From contig CAXKWD010000007.1 in assembly GCA_964059195.1 (NCBI GenBank), positions 26,609,023-26,673,022 of the forward strand: a stretch of 64,000 nucleotides of DNA. The letters are read 5' to 3'. The stretch comes from Ectobius pallidus. Its lineage: Eukaryota > Arthropoda > Insecta > Blattodea > Ectobiidae. The notes beneath the pieces were generated by a model. That model made no database searches and was not told the DNA's origin. It saw only the letters and a list, made by a program, of their open reading frames with translations. Positions within the stretch are counted from its first letter, which is position 1. Each line of letters begins with the position of its first letter. Below are positions 1 to 10,560 of this stretch, in pieces. The translations under genes and the position numbers were made by a program.

Positions 1-1333
1 ATCTTAACCCTTCGGTCGGAACATTTTTTTTCTCCGTTATGAGGAACATCCAGATAAATATGGAACATGCTCTATGAGGAACATCAAATCCAATCTGGGT
101 ATGATAAATTAAATCAAGAACGAAACAATGGTATATTCTGTCTGCTAAAGCATACATATGTAAGGATTTTTTCTGAGGAAAACAATGAATTTTGGTTATC
201 AGTCTATGATGCAAATGTTCCGCATAACGCACGACACAAATAAGTTGTTCAAAGGTTGGCAAATTTCATGTTGATAGGCCTATCTATGAGGATAACATAT
301 TTAACAAATTTCAATTTTGAGCATTCACCTTATTCCCTCATAGGCCTATCACTTAAAGTTGAGTGACAAATATGTTCTTTATGTCATCAACTTAAATATA
401 GGCCTAGTTCATGGTTTATAAGAGCCAATATTTGTTTATAACAACTTTTACAGCGTGAGCCTATGCTATCATTTATTATATTTTATTATTATTACAAATT
501 TTATCTGCAATTTTCCTTTTACAGTTTGTATTTGTGACAAATATTAATTCATGTATTCTTAAAAGTTTTAACACATGCAATAACATGATTTTATCATAAA
601 AAGTATTTTCCAGTGTTGATGACTGCAATAAGCCTATGTCTTTACTTGCATTTTTAACTGCAATTTATGTAGTCGTAAAATACCTCACCTTAGTTACATA
701 TGAAACGGTTTGATCATAAAAGTGATTTTTAGTAGGCCTATTGACTGCAATAGGCCTTTGTCTATAGGCTATTTCTTTAGTTTTAACAGCCTTCTGGCAG
801 AGAATATTTTGGACATTTTACTTTTATCTTTTTACAATTTTATACATTGCATTTGTAACAAATTTTAGTTTTATGTACTAGGTAGTTTAAAAAAACTCAG
901 TAAAATCATACAAATAAATACTCCCAGTAATGAAAGTAGTTTTGATGCTAGTTACTACCCATAGGCCTACACTTAAATGGTGATGTATGAATTTTGTCTC
1001 TTATATTTAAACGTAACATACACAGTATGTCGTCAAATATCAATTATATGATACAAATTAAGTTATTTAAAAGTACGCAATTCAAAGTGAACTTCTATGG
1101 TATTCTCTTATCTTGCATGTAGTTACTAGTTCTTAACTTACTGCTGGTTGATGGGTCTCTCTAAGTTTAAACCATATGTGCTAATATTTTGGTTGGAATT
1201 TGCATTTCAGGACAAGGTGTGCTATCTTCAGTTCCTGATCAGTAGGAGAACCGTTCAATAACTACGTTGCATTACAACTTGTTCGAAGACGCTGTCCCTT
1301 GTAAATCAAACAGGGACGGTAAAAGGCTGTATT

Positions 1334-1335
<2 letters not shown>

Positions 1336-1369
<34 letters not shown>

Positions 1370-1740
1370 TTAGATAGGGTGGGCATCTATTGTCCAATAC
1401 ACCGCGACCATCTCTGATCTTTTGTGCACCCCTAGCTTTTAGTCCCTTAGAAGACCAGATTCTGATAAAGAGTGCCAGCTTCTTAATTGAGACCATAGAC
1501 AATTCGCCCACCGGCATGAACCAGCGGTTGAAGTGTTTAGCCTTAATATCCGCAAGTGTTTCACATTAACACAGAAGATGAAGAGCAGATTCTTCACCTT
1601 TCCGAAATCTTCTGCACATCGGGTCGTCTGCTATGCCAACCTTGGTGCGGATCCTTATCGTCCTATAGAAGACCTTACCGACTTCAGATGATACTGTGGT
1701 ACTTACTGTGGTCGTCTTCTATTCCTCACCAGCCTCGGAA
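1336..1740 (-). pseudogene. 5'-truncated non-LTR retrotransposon, ORF2 C-terminus
   Basis: Read on the minus strand, about 1,670 down to 1,375 gives a nearly open frame ending at a stop just before a run of TAA repeats (TTA repeats on the plus strand, about 1,332-1,372). It contains a Cys-rich block, MCRRFRKGEESALHLLC, then an in-frame stop, then CETL. This is the layout of the C-terminal zinc-knuckle-like tail of I/R1/Jockey-type LINE polyproteins. A (TAA)n tail is characteristic of I-clade elements, so an I-like LINE is favoured; the clade call is inference. The piece is dead on arrival (5'-truncated). It is absent from the equivalent place in copy B. Confidence 0.7.
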
Positions 1741-1743
1741 TTT

Positions 1744-1862
1744 GCAAAGGTCTTGGGTTCAAGTCCCAGTGTCGGAGGAATTTTTCTCCTATAATATTCT
1801 CATGTAATGTCCAACAGAGACAATAATCTGTGGTTCATGAATGCTTATATATCTATCTTGAA
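1744..1862 (+). mobile_element. tRNA-derived SINE, 5'-truncated copy
   Basis: This stretch repeats the B-box half of the tRNA-like head (TGGGTTCAAGTCCCAGTG) and the SINE body seen complete at 2,019-2,175, including the body segment that begins TGTCCAACAGAGACAATAA. It starts inside the anticodon-arm region, so the A box is missing. It directly abuts the truncated LINE fragment. It is specific to copy A of the duplication. Confidence 0.8.
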
Positions 1863-2018
1863 TGTTGACTGTACAATAACAGTGGGAGCCCGGTCACAAA
1901 AAATCACTACTTAGTGTGCCTCACAGTACTGCATATGACATAACTTGTCTGTCTGTGAGGTAGACCATTAGGGCAATTAGTCATAGGAGAGAGGTTCCAT
2001 CTGATGCTGTGAATTGAA

Positions 2019-2175
2019 CTCCGGCTTAGCTCAGTTGGTAGAGCATTGGCGCGAATAGCCAAAGGTCTTGGGTTCAAGTCCCAGTGTCGGAGGAATTTTT
2101 CTCATTAATATTCTCATGTAATGTCCAACAGAGACAATAATCTGTGGTTCATGAATGCTTATATATCAATCTTAA
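2019..2175 (+). mobile_element. tRNA-derived SINE with complete cloverleaf-like head
   Basis: Bases 2,019-2,092 fold as a tRNA: a 7-bp acceptor stem (CTCCGGC with GTCGGAG, one G-U), D stem GCTC/GAGC, anticodon stem TTGGC/GCCAA with a seven-base loop GCGAATA, and T arm TTGGG-TTCAAGT-CCCAG. The nominal anticodon would be GAA, but position 33 is C rather than the near-universal T. A body of about 80 bp follows that is shared with the truncated copy at 1,744-1,862. These features favour a SINE with Pol III A and B boxes over a functional tRNA gene. Confidence 0.75.
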
Positions 2176-2214
2176 CTACATTATGTTCAGCCAGTGTCAT
2201 TAGGGACTCCCAGA

Positions 2215-2865
2215 AAAGGCTGTAGATATGCAGTCGTGTGACTACGTGACATAATAGGCCTACTTACCTTGCAAAGACTTTAAGGCAGGTAATCAAGCAA
2301 ACTTACAGGTGGACACAAATATACTAATAGAGGAACACTTACCTACAAGCAGGGTGATAAGTTCAAGTTGGATGAAATCTAGCAGTCTCCAAGTCTCTCA
2401 AAACGTCACTGGAAGGAGCTGATAGAGGCATGCTAGGACGCGTAAATGCGTAGCCGTGCGCCGGAGGAATCTAGTGACAGGATGAGAATCCTAACTTGCC
2501 TGAAAGAGATGTGTTCTGTCAGAAGGGTTAAGGTTGGCTTAACTTCAGAGAATCCTAAGTTCCTCCACGGCCTGATAATAAGCAGTGATGGGAAAAGTAC
2601 CAAAACAGTAATTGGGCTGAATTACATTTACGTGAGAGATGGTTTAATTCATTACGATTTTTCAAAAAGTAATCAGTAAACTTACAATTACAATTAATTT
2701 AAAACGGCAGTAGCCTACCGGTACCTAACAATTTCTCGTTTTTTGTTTGTTTGTTTGTTTGTTTGTTTGTTTGTTTGTTTGTTTGTTTTTTTTTTTTTTT
2801 TTTTTTTTACAAGGCCATAAACTATTGAGCAATTCAGTGGTAAAGCTGCTTGGGATGATACCAAC
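2215..2865. repeat. Segment inverted relative to copy B; holds a 77-codon ORF
   Basis: The sequence from about 2,215 to 2,865 matches the reverse complement of about 17,595-18,490, while the flanks on both sides match copy B in the direct orientation. It includes an open frame from 2,446 to 2,679 (starts MRSRAPEESSD) whose counterpart in copy B is broken by indels. I do not recognise that peptide, and upstream in-frame stops argue against a conserved exon. The block also ends in a TTTG microsatellite. An inversion of this piece in one copy, or two independent insertions of one element in opposite orientations, would both explain it. Confidence 0.7.
2742..2808. repeat. (TTTG)n microsatellite followed by poly(T)
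   Basis: About eleven TTTG units run into an uninterrupted T-run of more than 20. The counterpart in copy B (about 17,660-17,680, reverse orientation) has only a few CAAA units, so the array expanded in copy A or shrank in copy B. Confidence 0.95.
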
Positions 2866-4185
2866 TCTCAAATTATTACTGAACTAACAAAAACCCCATA
2901 AATACTAATATTTCCAGGCTAGACTTAACTTATACTGCACTAAGCCTTTATTTCGTACTTACACTTTACTAGATTAACCTTAATATCTCGACGAATTGGT
3001 TAACTGTGTCCTGTAATTTGTCATATCAGTCCTCTTATGCGATTCCTGACGTCTTTTAACAAAGGTTGTTTTTCTGCACAGCGTTCAATAAAATTACTGT
3101 ACAGATGACGCCTGTTTGAACAAACTTTGGTGGTTGACTTGTGTCTTCTAGGAGTTTCGTGCCAGATAGCATCCAATCCGAAAATTCCTGTCCGAATGTT
3201 TCATAAATAATCCGCCAGAAAATGCCGGATTGGCTGCTACTCTGGATTCCAAGTTAGCCGGGCGGTAGGCCCATTTTCCATGTAGGCCTACTGTTGTGGC
3301 CTACTGTTGGAAAGAGAATGAGTTTCGTGTCTGGATGCCACCTGAAAAGCAATGTTCCTCCCAAAGTTGTTTGTGGAATAGTTTAACTTTTTAAGGGAGA
3401 CATAAACAACTGCTGCTAAAAAAAACACATACACACAATGCTTATTTGGCCTATTTCCTTCTTAGAATTTACTTTACGTTGCACTGCTCTGGGGATATAT
3501 GTCGAGATATGACCTTTAACATAGAGTTTGTTACTTGTGCGTTGACCTAATAATAAAAACTCATAGCCATTTTACTCTATAATAAGGAGAGCTGGGAAAA
3601 TCATAAATGTTCATGGTACACCATATGACTGTTAGGCCCTTATCAATGAAGTTACATTTGACATTTTTAAACATATTTATAGGCATTTAAAATATTATTC
3701 TGTTATTATAGGAAAGTACTGGTAGGGGGGAAAAAGCAGATCGACTCTTGTAGCTGAATATAGGCTAATATAATTTGTGTTAGTATTTTATAATAATATT
3801 AATAATTAATATATTCAGTTATAAAACAATACTATTAGAAACCATATTCTGGGTCGACACTAGAAAAAATGTCAATACATTCCCTGCTATCATAGCCTAG
3901 CTGCATTCACAGTGGCTCATATCGGCAACGTAGATATTTCAGTCAGTCCGCCTTTTCCCCCTACCTGTACATATTTAGGAATAATTATTTTTACATCTAC
4001 GGTAGGCTATATGTGTAAATTTATTTATTGGGATTCAAAATTGTCATTTAGCACAATAGGAGGATTAACATGTCTGGCGGCTGTTTAAGAGGATGACCAT
4101 AACAAGTAAAGAAATCTCGTAATATCCCAATTGAGTTAACTGTAGTGTCTTTGACAAAACATTACTTTCTCTAACACCACTGCAC
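2866..4185. other. Duplicated non-coding stretch, no gene seen
   Basis: This matches 18,500-19,785 of copy B in direct order, apart from the SINE in copy B. I see no splice-supported or conserved open frame. A short CA-rich tract near 3,430 and several TAGGCCTA-type motifs are the only local structure. Confidence 0.6.
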
Positions 4186-4197
4186 AAGGGCGGCTTA

Positions 4198-4410
4198 GTG
4201 GCGCATTTAGTATTGTGCTGGCTTTCTGTGCTCAAGGTTGCGGGTTCGATCCCGGCCCAGGTCGATGGCATTTGTGTGTGCATAAATGTGACAGGCCCAT
4301 GTCAGTAGATTTACTGGCATGTAAAAGAACTCCTGCGGGACAAAATTCGGTACACCGGCGACTGTCACAGGCCTACATCTACGTCGTTAAATAACCATAT
4401 ACCAACCAAC
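4198..4410 (+). mobile_element. Full-length tRNA-derived SINE with 12-bp TSD
   Basis: The 213-bp insert is flanked by perfect 12-bp repeats AAGGGCGGCTTA at 4,186-4,197 and 4,411-4,422. Copy B keeps the empty site (AAGGACGGCTTA, 19,787-19,798). The head carries a Pol III B box, GGTTCGATCCC, at about 4,244. The body runs through GTAAAAGAACTCCTGCGGGA and ends in a CGTCGTTAAATAACCATA-type tail that I recognise from conserved-tail arthropod SINEs. The open frame on the opposite strand here is only a shadow. The insertion happened after the duplication. Confidence 0.92.
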
Positions 4411-4439
4411 AAGGGCGGCTTAACTTCAGGGCAGATTTT

Positions 4440-5939
4440 ACTGATACAGTCAAAGGTTGTTAGTCATTTTAGACTAATAGGCCTATTTACAAGTGGCTGA
4501 AAGGCGATGGTGGTTTTGAAAGGAACCCTAGACATTCAACATTGTGTGTGCTTCAAATTCTAAATGGATACATTATTGATCTTCCGAGGAGACTACCTAA
4601 GAAAAAAAAAAAAAAAAAATCCTAAAATTTGTCCTTATTACATCGCTTAAGGTTGAAGGGTATTTTTCTGCCAGTAAAAACAAGAATACGGAAAGGTATC
4701 GAGGATGCTAGCAAGCAATCCAATAAGCAGACGGAGATATTTTGCAGCGGGTGGTTCCCAAGTGATTTCTTGAAACATTATTTTGCCGATGACATTATCA
4801 TGAACTCAACTTCTAGCCTCAACGCTCCAAGGTCCATGATAGCAATAGAGAATTACTTGTCGATATTGTCTAGGTATTAATTCCTTTTTAGTTTCACAAC
4901 TGATTCTGCAGCAGAACCTGCAACTTCAGAACTTGTGGAGATATGGGAAGCTGGCGTCTCACAAAAATGATGCTTCCATAAATAAATTGACAGTCAAACC
5001 AGAAAATTTACAAAACGATGCAATTGCATAGCCTATGATTTTTATGAGTAGGATACAAAAATATCCCGAGAGGTTCAAACTTTATCGATAAATTCATGAG
5101 CAATCAAGATGGTATGTATAAGCTGCATACAGGCCTAAGAGCAAATAGAGACATGACATTGCAAAATTTTATGTGTGGTGAAGGATTTGAGATCTCGTAT
5201 AATAAAAAAATACAATATGAACACTAGATATTATTGGTAGGTGTATTAGCCTACCAAAGAATTTATTTAAAAAAATAAAACAGCTGTTCTTAACAGTGTT
5301 AGTAATAATCACACGCAGCGCTAATATAGGCCTAACTTATATTGACTGTCTCGCCATCGGCAATCTCGCTTACAGTGATACAATTAGCTATGTGTTTTCG
5401 TTTTTTTGTGGTTTTACTTAGCCTTGACATGTTTAATTCTGTAAGTAGGCCTATTCACAAATAGTCACAATAAATAGGCTATAACTCGAGATCGTTGCTT
5501 GTGAATTTATCGATAATATGTGGGCCAGTCGATATATTACTTATAATAAAAAGCGGGAAAATTAGCCAAGTAATTCTAATGTAACATTCTTGAGTCATAT
5601 AAGTATAAATAGAAAGCTAATGAGTAAGATTTGCAGTTCGGCATTACTAAGGTTAGTATCTTTCTACAATATGTTCAGCCTACATCTTATACTATTCAAT
5701 AATATGTATTCTAACTTCCTCCTACGTTCATACTCTGGTTTTATTAGGAATTGAAGATGACATGCGAGAATCATGTCGAAATGCATCTTTTGAATTGATT
5801 CTACAATAGGCTATACTGAGCAACCTTATGGAAACAGAATTCTCTAAACAAGACACCAATAAGGATTCTTCCGACGAAGCACCAGAATAGGCCTAGCCAG
5901 TATTCCCAACGGAACACAGCTTAAACGATCTGTTATAAG
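4440..5939. other. Duplicated non-coding stretch containing an older dispersed repeat
   Basis: This matches copy B at 19,800-20,117 and 24,077-25,238. The part at about 5,600-5,900 recurs a third time in reverse orientation at about 48,370-48,640; shared words include AATCATGTCGAAATGCATC. An 83-codon open frame at 4,629-4,880 is interrupted by indels in copy B, so I do not call it a gene. Confidence 0.6.
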
Positions 5940-6701
5940 CAGGGCCCGGATTCTAATGACATGTCATCTTTTTATTGATGGTGCATAGACATTACCAATT
6001 TGTAGATAAGTCTTAATCATGTCCTCTGGATTATAGAAATGCATTTTTATTTGGTCATTTTTGTCATTTTATGCAATTTTATATTTTTAGTGTAGGCTCT
6101 TTATTTCAATTTTACGTCATTATTTTGTCATTTTCGTGTCATTTGCTTCCTTATTTAGCCATTTTCATGCATTGAGTGTATTAACTTTTTTCGTCGCTAG
6201 CGGTGCTGTCATTGAAGTGTTGTTTGTTTAATGCAAGAAGGACACACTCTGTGTTGAAGTGTTGCCATGTCTCAGCCGGAAATGAGAATAAAAGAAACGC
6301 CAACATTTTGTATTATATTACTGTTGTTATTAGGTTGACTTGGCAAAGAGTCTACCACTTGCTTGAATTTGAGAGTGCAAACTACTGTTTACCCTCAATA
6401 AACAATAATATAATCCGGCAGACCGCAAAAGGAAATGCCGAAGTTTGACTCGCCACTCGACAATGCCTCAGTCCCAGTATAAATTTCCATGAGAAAATAA
6501 CATTCACAACATTAAAATAATTTACAGGTTTTACAATGTACACATTAGTATATAACTTTATGTGCACAATAATAATTTTTATAAACAAAATATCAGTTTT
6601 TAGGTAATTTTTTATAATTATTAAGTCATTTTCTTTAAAATTTAGTGTCATTTTATAAGTCATGTTCCAAACAATTTTAAGTCATCAGAATCCGGGCCCT
6701 G
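5940..6701 (+). mobile_element. hAT-like non-autonomous element (GGGCCCGGATTCT family), copy 1
   Basis: The ends are inverted repeats: CAGGGCCCGGATTCTAATGAC at the left, and at the right the complement of CAGGGCCCGGATTCTGATGAC. The flanks, GTTATAAG (5,932-5,939) and GTTATAGC (6,702-6,709), look like a slightly decayed 8-bp target duplication. CAGGG termini with 8-bp duplications are typical of the hAT superfamily. Two more copies are in the window: 25,240-25,950 (same site in copy B, ends eroded) and 26,907-28,318 (minus). The internal open frames on both strands are not conserved among the copies and no transposase was recognised. Confidence 0.8.
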
Positions 6702-7129
6702 GTTATAGCCATATATCTTATGGCATCATATCATGCATCATATCAAGGTGACAATATCTCCGGACAATTATAATTTTAATTAAATAATGCACACTTTGTG
6801 ATCTTTTTATAGGCCTAATTAATATTCCAAATAAGACTCGCAACACAACTTTATTGGTGCAGTGACATTTGGAGATTACAAACATTAGGTTAAGAGGGAG
6901 TCTGGACTTTTGCGTCCCAAAACCAATAAACTAGGACTTTCGCGTCCATAGATCCTCAGATCCAATGACCCGTTTGCGTCCCGGGTGTCTCTACAGCAAT
7001 GACCAAAATGCGTCCCATGGAATTTCGGTAAAATTAATAAAAATAAAATCAGGTAAACTGATATAACAAAGTGCCAGTATGCTTTTTTAATCAGTAATAA
7101 TTGCAGTTATGATATACAGAAAATAAGTT

Positions 7130-7162
<33 letters not shown>

Positions 7163-7599
7163 AGATCTCCGAGTTAAACTCCAGATCGATTCATTAAGCA
7201 GGGCTTACGGAAGAACAAAGGTCTAAAGTTTGATTCTTAACCTTAATTCATATTGGTATACACTGATATACTAATTCTTAAAATATGTAAACATTTTACA
7301 AAATGCATTGACAATGAAATAGTACAGTAAGCCAATAAGAAGAGGATAGTTCCACCTAGCGGTATGCAGTTTTGTTCTGAGTATAGGCTTATGCAATTTT
7401 AACGCAACGCAATAACTTTAAAGCTAGTTTCTGTTCGTGAAATAACATTTATAGGCTTATGTTATTCTTTAGGAATGATGTAGGTCAATGAAAGACAATG
7501 AATTCCCAGTTTTTTTTAAAGAAAAATGTAATACTTATTTAAGCACATTGACAAAATAGGACACAAGAATGGAATAGGCTCAATTTAACACAATTGATA

Positions 7600-7700
7600 A
7601 TAATAATACAAAATTTTGCTTCAGGGTGGACTCGAACATGATATCTCTTGATTACTAGACAAGCAACTTACCCCAAGACCAAACTACACTGCGACTTTTG
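7600..7700 (-). mobile_element. tRNA-like sequence, probable SINE head remnant
   Basis: On the minus strand, TAGTTTGGTCTTGGGGTAAG resembles an A box and GTTCGAGTCC a B box, about 45 bp apart. They are embedded in the composite insertion. The body and tail are not recognisable, so this is a weak call. Confidence 0.45.
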
Positions 7701-8394
7701 AGTGTCCAATACCAAAGAATACTATCTCGTCGTAGCTCACAGAAAAGAAAAATCACCGTATTTCGAAATTAGGCTATATTTCGAGCCTTCTAGTTTTCTT
7801 ATGTTACAATATAGAATAATTTCATTCATTGGTAACATAATATTCGCGATATTCGAGTCATAAATGCGAATTTGGCCCTCACTAAAGCAGAGTACCAACT
7901 TAAGCAAATTCTCAGAAGTTAATGTTTTTATTTATTAAGAGGTCAGGGATTATAAATCTGACATAGGCTGAAGTAAAATTCAATGCTTTAATCTAATTGT
8001 AATCAATTTTAGCAAAATAATTAGTCATTATACAACAGCATTTCGTCTATAATCGTACATATGGGAACATTTGTTTTTCATGTAGGTGTCAACTGTCCAT
8101 GGCAACTGAAGGAAGCTATATAAGCTGTCATTAATTGATGACGCTATAAGAAAGAACCGAGAATTTGATTTTGCATTTGAAGAAGGTGCCTTCTTTTTAC
8201 CCTCCTTTACTAAAGAAGGTTTCGACAGGAATTGAAGGGTTGTTCCAGAATTCCCCTTTATTTACCTTAGTTACGGGACTCGCCCGCTGATTGGTTGGCC
8301 GCGAGCCAATCAAAATGCTTCGAAATGAACCAAAATATTATAATTAATTTGACTGATAATTACTCTTTATTTCGGTACTGGACAACCGATTAGG

Positions 8395-8893
8395 TCCAAA
8401 TTCAATAGGCTTATTGCCATGATTGTTATAAATAAGTATACGAAGTTTCATGAAAATCCGATAAAGCGTATTTGAGTTACCGCGCCTTTTCTTATATGAT
8501 ACCATAAATGGGCACTAAATTGGGTATTATTCCGGTACCGGCCAACCGATTTGGTCCAATATCAACAGACATCTTCCCATAGACATTATAAATAGGTATT
8601 CCAAGTTTCATGAAAATCCGATAAAGCGTATGTGAGTTATGGCGCCTTTAAAATATACACTAAATTGGGTTTTACTCCGGTACCGGTGAACCGATTTGGT
8701 CCAATATCAATAGGGTTCTTCCCATGGACATTATAAACGTGTATACCAAGTTTCATTAAAATTCGATAAAGCGTATTTGAGTTAGAGCGCGTACAGACAC
8801 ACGGACGGACGGACGGACGGACAGACGGACAGACGGACAGACATTTTTCGTCCCCCACACAATCTCATAAAGTACCATACTGGCACTTAATAA
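8395..8893 (-). repeat. ~147-bp tandem modules with CCGT/CAGA tail, minus arm
   Basis: Roughly three diverged modules carry the words AAGTTTCATGAAAATCCGAT, TTGAGTTA and CCGGTACCGG. They end in a (GGAC/AGAC)n tract and a terminal block CCCACACAATCTCATAAAGT next to CACTTAATAA. The block is the reverse complement of 9,432-10,315 and forms one arm of a palindrome whose centre is filled by another insert. The open frame across it is a by-product of module length (147 = 3 x 49) and not a gene. Confidence 0.85.
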
Positions 8894-9431
8894 TCGGTAC
8901 CAAGCAGTTCGTTTAGCATTACCCAGGGTGGGGGAAAGGTAATCTGCGCCACTTCTTCCTTTCCCCCCAACCTACACGATGTAAACTGCGCCACCGATAT
9001 ATGTAAACTGCGCCACTGACATTTAAATTGTGTCACCGTCATACTAACGCACGAACATTTTCCTTCCCACTTCTCCAGACCAATGAAATTGCATAGGTGA
9101 GGTAGCTTTGTCATTTTTAAAAATGTTAAAAACAATACCCTAATTTCTTTTGCATGAACGCTTCGTCACTTATAAAATTTTTAAAAACACTACCGAGATT
9201 TTTTTGCATGAGCACTTTGTTCTCATATGACGCCTTCTTAATAAAATCAAAACGGGATATTTCATTGTTTATATATTGTTCTCTCCACTTGAGTAGACGA
9301 GAATACTTGTCATTTATTTTAGCTGTTCTTCTCATTTTTATGTAGGCACTTGTTTGGAACTGGAGAAGTGCATCTATATATCTCCGTGGCGCAGTTTACA
9401 TATCTGTGTGCCGCAGTTTACACATCTCATT
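8894..9431. mobile_element. Insert at palindrome centre with GTAAACTGCGCCAC repeats
   Basis: The word GTAAACTGCGCCAC occurs twice near the left (about 8,983 and 9,003), and its complement near the right at about 9,386, with a variant at about 9,408. A related pair at about 8,920-8,960 and 10,843-10,885 (GGTAATCTGCGCCAC near CCCAGGGTG) suggests a second, overlapping element of the same family. An overlapping pair of opposite-strand open frames at 9,126-9,345 has an internal repeat (MQKNLG.VF/MQKKLGYCF) and no recognised homology. Confidence 0.6.
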
Positions 9432-10315
9432 TTTATTAAGTGCCAGTATGGTACTTTATGAGATTGTGTGGGGGACGAAAAATGTCTGTCCGTCTGTCTG
9501 TCTGTCTGTCTGTCCGTCCGTCCGTCCGTGTGTCTGTACGCGCTCTATCTCAAATACGCTTTTTCGGATTTTCATGAAACTTGGAAAACACATTTATAAT
9601 GTCAATGGGAAGAACCCTATTGATATTGAACCAAATCGGTTCACCGGTACCGGAGTAATGCCCAATTTAGTGCCTATTTTAATAGATTATGGCGCCTTTC
9701 TAATAGAAAGGCGCCATAATTCAAATACGCTGTATCGGATTTCCATTAAACTTGGTATACGCATTTATGACATCCATGAAAAGTACTCTGTTAAATTTGA
9801 ACCTAATCTGTTGACCGGTACCGGAGTAAAACCCAATTTAGTGTATATTTTAAAGGCGCAATAGCTCAAATACGCCTTATCGGATATTTATGAAACTTCG
9901 TATACGCATTTATACTATCCATGGAAAGACGTCTGTTGATGTTCAACCAAATCGGTTGGCCAGTACCGGAATAATGCCCAATTTATTGCATTTTATGTTA
10001 ATATATGAGAAGTCGCGATAACTCAAATATGCTTTATTGGATTTTCCTGAAACTTTGTATACCCATTTATAATGTACATGGGAAGACGTCTACCGATATT
10101 GAACCAAATCGGTTGTCCGGTACCGGAGTAAAACCCAATTTAGTGTCTATTTTTAAAACGCGGTAACTCAAATACGCTTTACCGGATTTTTATGAAATTT
10201 GGTATACACATTTATAGTGTTCATGGGAAGAGGTCTACTGATACTGGATAAAATCGGTTCACCTGTTTCGGAGTAATGCTCAATTTGGTGCCTATTTTAT
10301 GATAATATACGTATT
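9432..10315 (+). repeat. ~147-bp tandem modules with GTCTGTCC tail, plus arm
   Basis: From the terminal block ATTAAGTGCCAGTATGGTAC, a (GTCTGTCC)n tract leads into about five diverged ~147-bp modules, near 9,550, 9,718, 9,868, 10,018 and 10,168. Each contains an AAATACGCTTTATCGG-type word, a CATTTATAAT word and CCGGTACCGGAGTAA. Single modules of the same family are at 12,535-12,715 and 48,995-49,195. The 152-codon open frame here arises from the modules. Confidence 0.85.
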
Positions 10316-10479
10316 CGAAAGAATTTATATAAAAAAAAAGCAAATCATTTATCATGACAACATAGTCAATTGTTTTACTGTGATATTTTACGGCTTTGGA
10401 AATTAAAATAGAGATAGCTATGACCAAAAACACTATTGTTTTACATGCGCTTATAACTTACAACTAGACCGTTAAACTG

Positions 10480-10560
10480 ACCCAGGTGACCGAGATGGTA
10501 ACGTTTTGGCCTCACGTTATGGAGTTCCATGGTTCAAATCCCGAAACCAGCCAATTTCAC
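10480..10560 (+). mobile_element. tRNA-like SINE head within the composite element
   Basis: The segment has an A-box-like CCGAGATGGTAACG and a B-box-like GGTTCAAATCC about 35 bp downstream, then GAAACC complementary to the start region. This resembles a Pol III head. The body was not delimited. Confidence 0.5.

Noticed and set aside
2019..2092. Genuine tRNA-Phe gene
   Set aside because: Position 33 is C, it continues into a repeated body, and a truncated sister copy lies 275 bp upstream.
2446..2679. 77-codon gene
   Set aside because: The counterpart in the duplicate copy is disrupted by indels, and upstream in-frame stops leave no exon-like context.
4065..4283. 72-codon minus-strand protein
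   Set aside because: It overlaps a SINE insertion that is absent from the sister copy.
9406..9864. 152-codon plus-strand protein
   Set aside because: It is a by-product of 147-bp modules and a GTCTGTCC tract; the equivalent frame in other module copies is broken.
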